Below are positions 63,027-64,000 of a stretch of 64,000 nt of DNA, one piece after another. This DNA comes from Haemaphysalis longicornis (Eukaryota > Arthropoda > Arachnida > Ixodida > Ixodidae): assembly GCA_013339765.2 (NCBI GenBank), contig CM023451.1, positions 156,113,432-156,177,431 on the forward strand. Direction: 5' to 3'. The position numbers and the translations under genes are program-made. The notes beneath the pieces are model-generated. The model did no database searches. It was not told the origin of the DNA and saw only the letters and a list, made by a program, of their open reading frames with translations. Numbering within the stretch: the stretch's first letter is position 1; each line of letters begins with the position of its first letter.

Positions 63027-63119
63027 CTTTAATAAATTCTGAAAAGGTTATCCTTACTTGGTAAACTTAATTTTATGTTGTGGGGATTATGAGACCTTGC
63101 ATTGAACTTTTTATAGTTT

Positions 63120-63517
63120 CGAAGGTGTATTTATTCTATCGCTAACACAAGATGCGGTGCATTCTTGATTATTATGAACAGTTCTTAAATTTGGCCTGCG
63201 TGCTGTTCTGGATATCTTTTCAGTGTGCTCACATCTTCAATCAAAGTAAATCACCAACATGTGGCAGAACAAATTGCCCGATTTCTTCCTGTAGCAGAAT
63301 TTGTTGTTATGGCATGCTCCCTTATACGGTCTTTGACCCAGCGCCTAGTTTTCCCCCCGCACGGTTTCCCGCTCGATAACTTAATATCGTAATCCGCATT
63401 TGTCACACACTTAGTGAACTTCCGAGAGCCCTTGTTTCGGCATGCGTCACTAACGCTTTCTTTTGGTTCATTCGGCAGCCCATTGCCGTATGCTTGCCTG
63501 GCGTAGAAAAAAAACAT
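63120..63517 (-). pseudogene. Penelope-like element, GIY-YIG nuclease remnant
   Basis: The 88-codon minus frame reads SRKFTKCVTNADYDIKLSSG, then GKTRRWVKDRIREHA. This is close to the YEIPLSCGKxYVGQTGRCxNDRxREHA core of Penelope GIY-YIG domains, and an AICSATC segment follows. The Tyr-Val-Gly box has become CGG, so it is probably inactive. Past the stop, the same region gives VSTLKRYPEQHAGQI, as in the C-terminal tail of these proteins. No RT domain is in the window. A 23-bp inverted repeat sits at its 5-prime side. Confidence 0.68.
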
Positions 63518-63597
63518 AGCCTGAGTGGGGAGCGCTTAAACTTTGACTAGTAAACAAGGACGAGAAAGACTACAAAGCGCTCCCCACTCAAGCTATG
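63515..63597. repeat. 23-bp inverted repeat beside the Penelope remnant
   Basis: Arms 63515-63537 and 63575-63597 are complementary with one mismatch and contain GAGTGGGGAGCGCTT. The 37-base spacer holds a CGAGAAAGACTAC block. Confidence 0.8.
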
Positions 63598-63759
63598 CAG
63601 CACCAACTAGCCCCTACAGATGCCCTGTAAGTATTGGTGTGTTGTTGTTGTAATTGTTGTCTTCCAGCGGTAGACATTGTCGATGAAGTCGATGGTGAAA
63701 CGTGCTGTGAACCCCCTGCCGCGGCTATTACGCAACGTGGAGCGGCTATGACGCAACAC

Positions 63760-63838
63760 AATCCAACACAATCCACTTTAATCCAACCCAATCCAAATCC
63801 AAGCCAAGCCAATCCAATCGAATCCAATCCAATCCAAT
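63760..63838 (+). repeat. Degenerate (AATCC)n repeat
   Basis: AATCC/AACCC/AAGCC pentamers over about 80 bases. Confidence 0.85.
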
Positions 63839-63895
63839 GGCCTTCGCGAGAGAGTGTTATAGCGCCGAAATCGCGCCACCACACGAACGCGTGAT

Positions 63896-64000
63896 GCGAA
63901 CCCAACGCGGCGAGAGAGGGTGTTGCGCACGTCCCCACTTGTTGTGCGCCCGAACCGAACGCGGCGAGAGAGGGGTTGTTGCGAGCGGAGAGAAGGCGAG
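63896..64000 (+). repeat. Tandem repeat running off the window end
   Basis: GAACCCAACGCGGCGAGAGAG is followed about 55 bases later by GAACCGAACGCGGCGAGAGAG with similar downstream sequence. At least two units are visible, and the array may continue beyond 64000. Confidence 0.6.

Overview
The window looks like nuclear DNA of a hard tick (Ixodida, probably a metastriate such as Rhipicephalus or a relative). No ribosomal, tRNA or conserved host coding gene could be recognised. Almost everything identifiable is mobile DNA: an I-like LINE whose ORF2 has endonuclease, reverse transcriptase and RNase H, a second LINE with a YADD reverse transcriptase, tRNA-derived SINEs of a type I know from tick genomes, Penelope-like GIY-YIG remnants and pogo/Tigger fragments. 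The organism call is an inference from these families; no diagnostic host gene was seen.

Layout. 1-2767 is featureless. 2781-9134 is an essentially full-length I-like LINE on the minus strand, flanked by a perfect 13-bp target-site duplication (2768-2780 and 9135-9147). A smaller element (5993-6254) with its own 13-bp duplication is nested in it. 10482-11088 holds a second endonuclease/exonuclease/phosphatase-like fragment between short inverted repeats. 17201-18119 is an internally deleted pogo/Tigger element. 19470-19905 is a minus-strand LINE 3-prime fragment. 21-34 kb is mostly unrecognised, with microsatellites, one SINE with target duplications (28462-28705) and a 600-bp pyrimidine-rich tract. 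34.6-36.6 kb has pogo-like and Penelope-like scraps, a plus-strand LINE 3-prime end and a second SINE. 41-45 kb has long simple repeats. 45.77-46.22 kb is a Penelope GIY-YIG remnant, and 49.66-49.98 kb another LINE 3-prime end.

50-55 kb carries SINEs again; one is split by a 211-bp MITE that holds CCAAT, ETS and CRE-like motifs. 51.6-52.1 kb is CpG-rich with NRF-1-like sites. 58.77-60.72 kb is a minus-strand 5-prime-truncated LINE whose long reading frame has one stop codon, a missing catalytic Asp and an in-frame poly-C/poly-Gly expansion; it abuts a tRNA-like SINE head. 62-64 kb has a long direct repeat, a (GA)n tract, a second Penelope remnant beside a 23-bp inverted repeat, and short tandem repeats that run off the window.

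The elements do not form a pathway. The plausible functional link is parasitic: SINEs with GATT- or ATC-type tails probably borrowed the machinery of LINEs like those here. The nested insertions give a relative age order: the host LINE and host SINE came first, the EEP-bearing insert and the MITE later.
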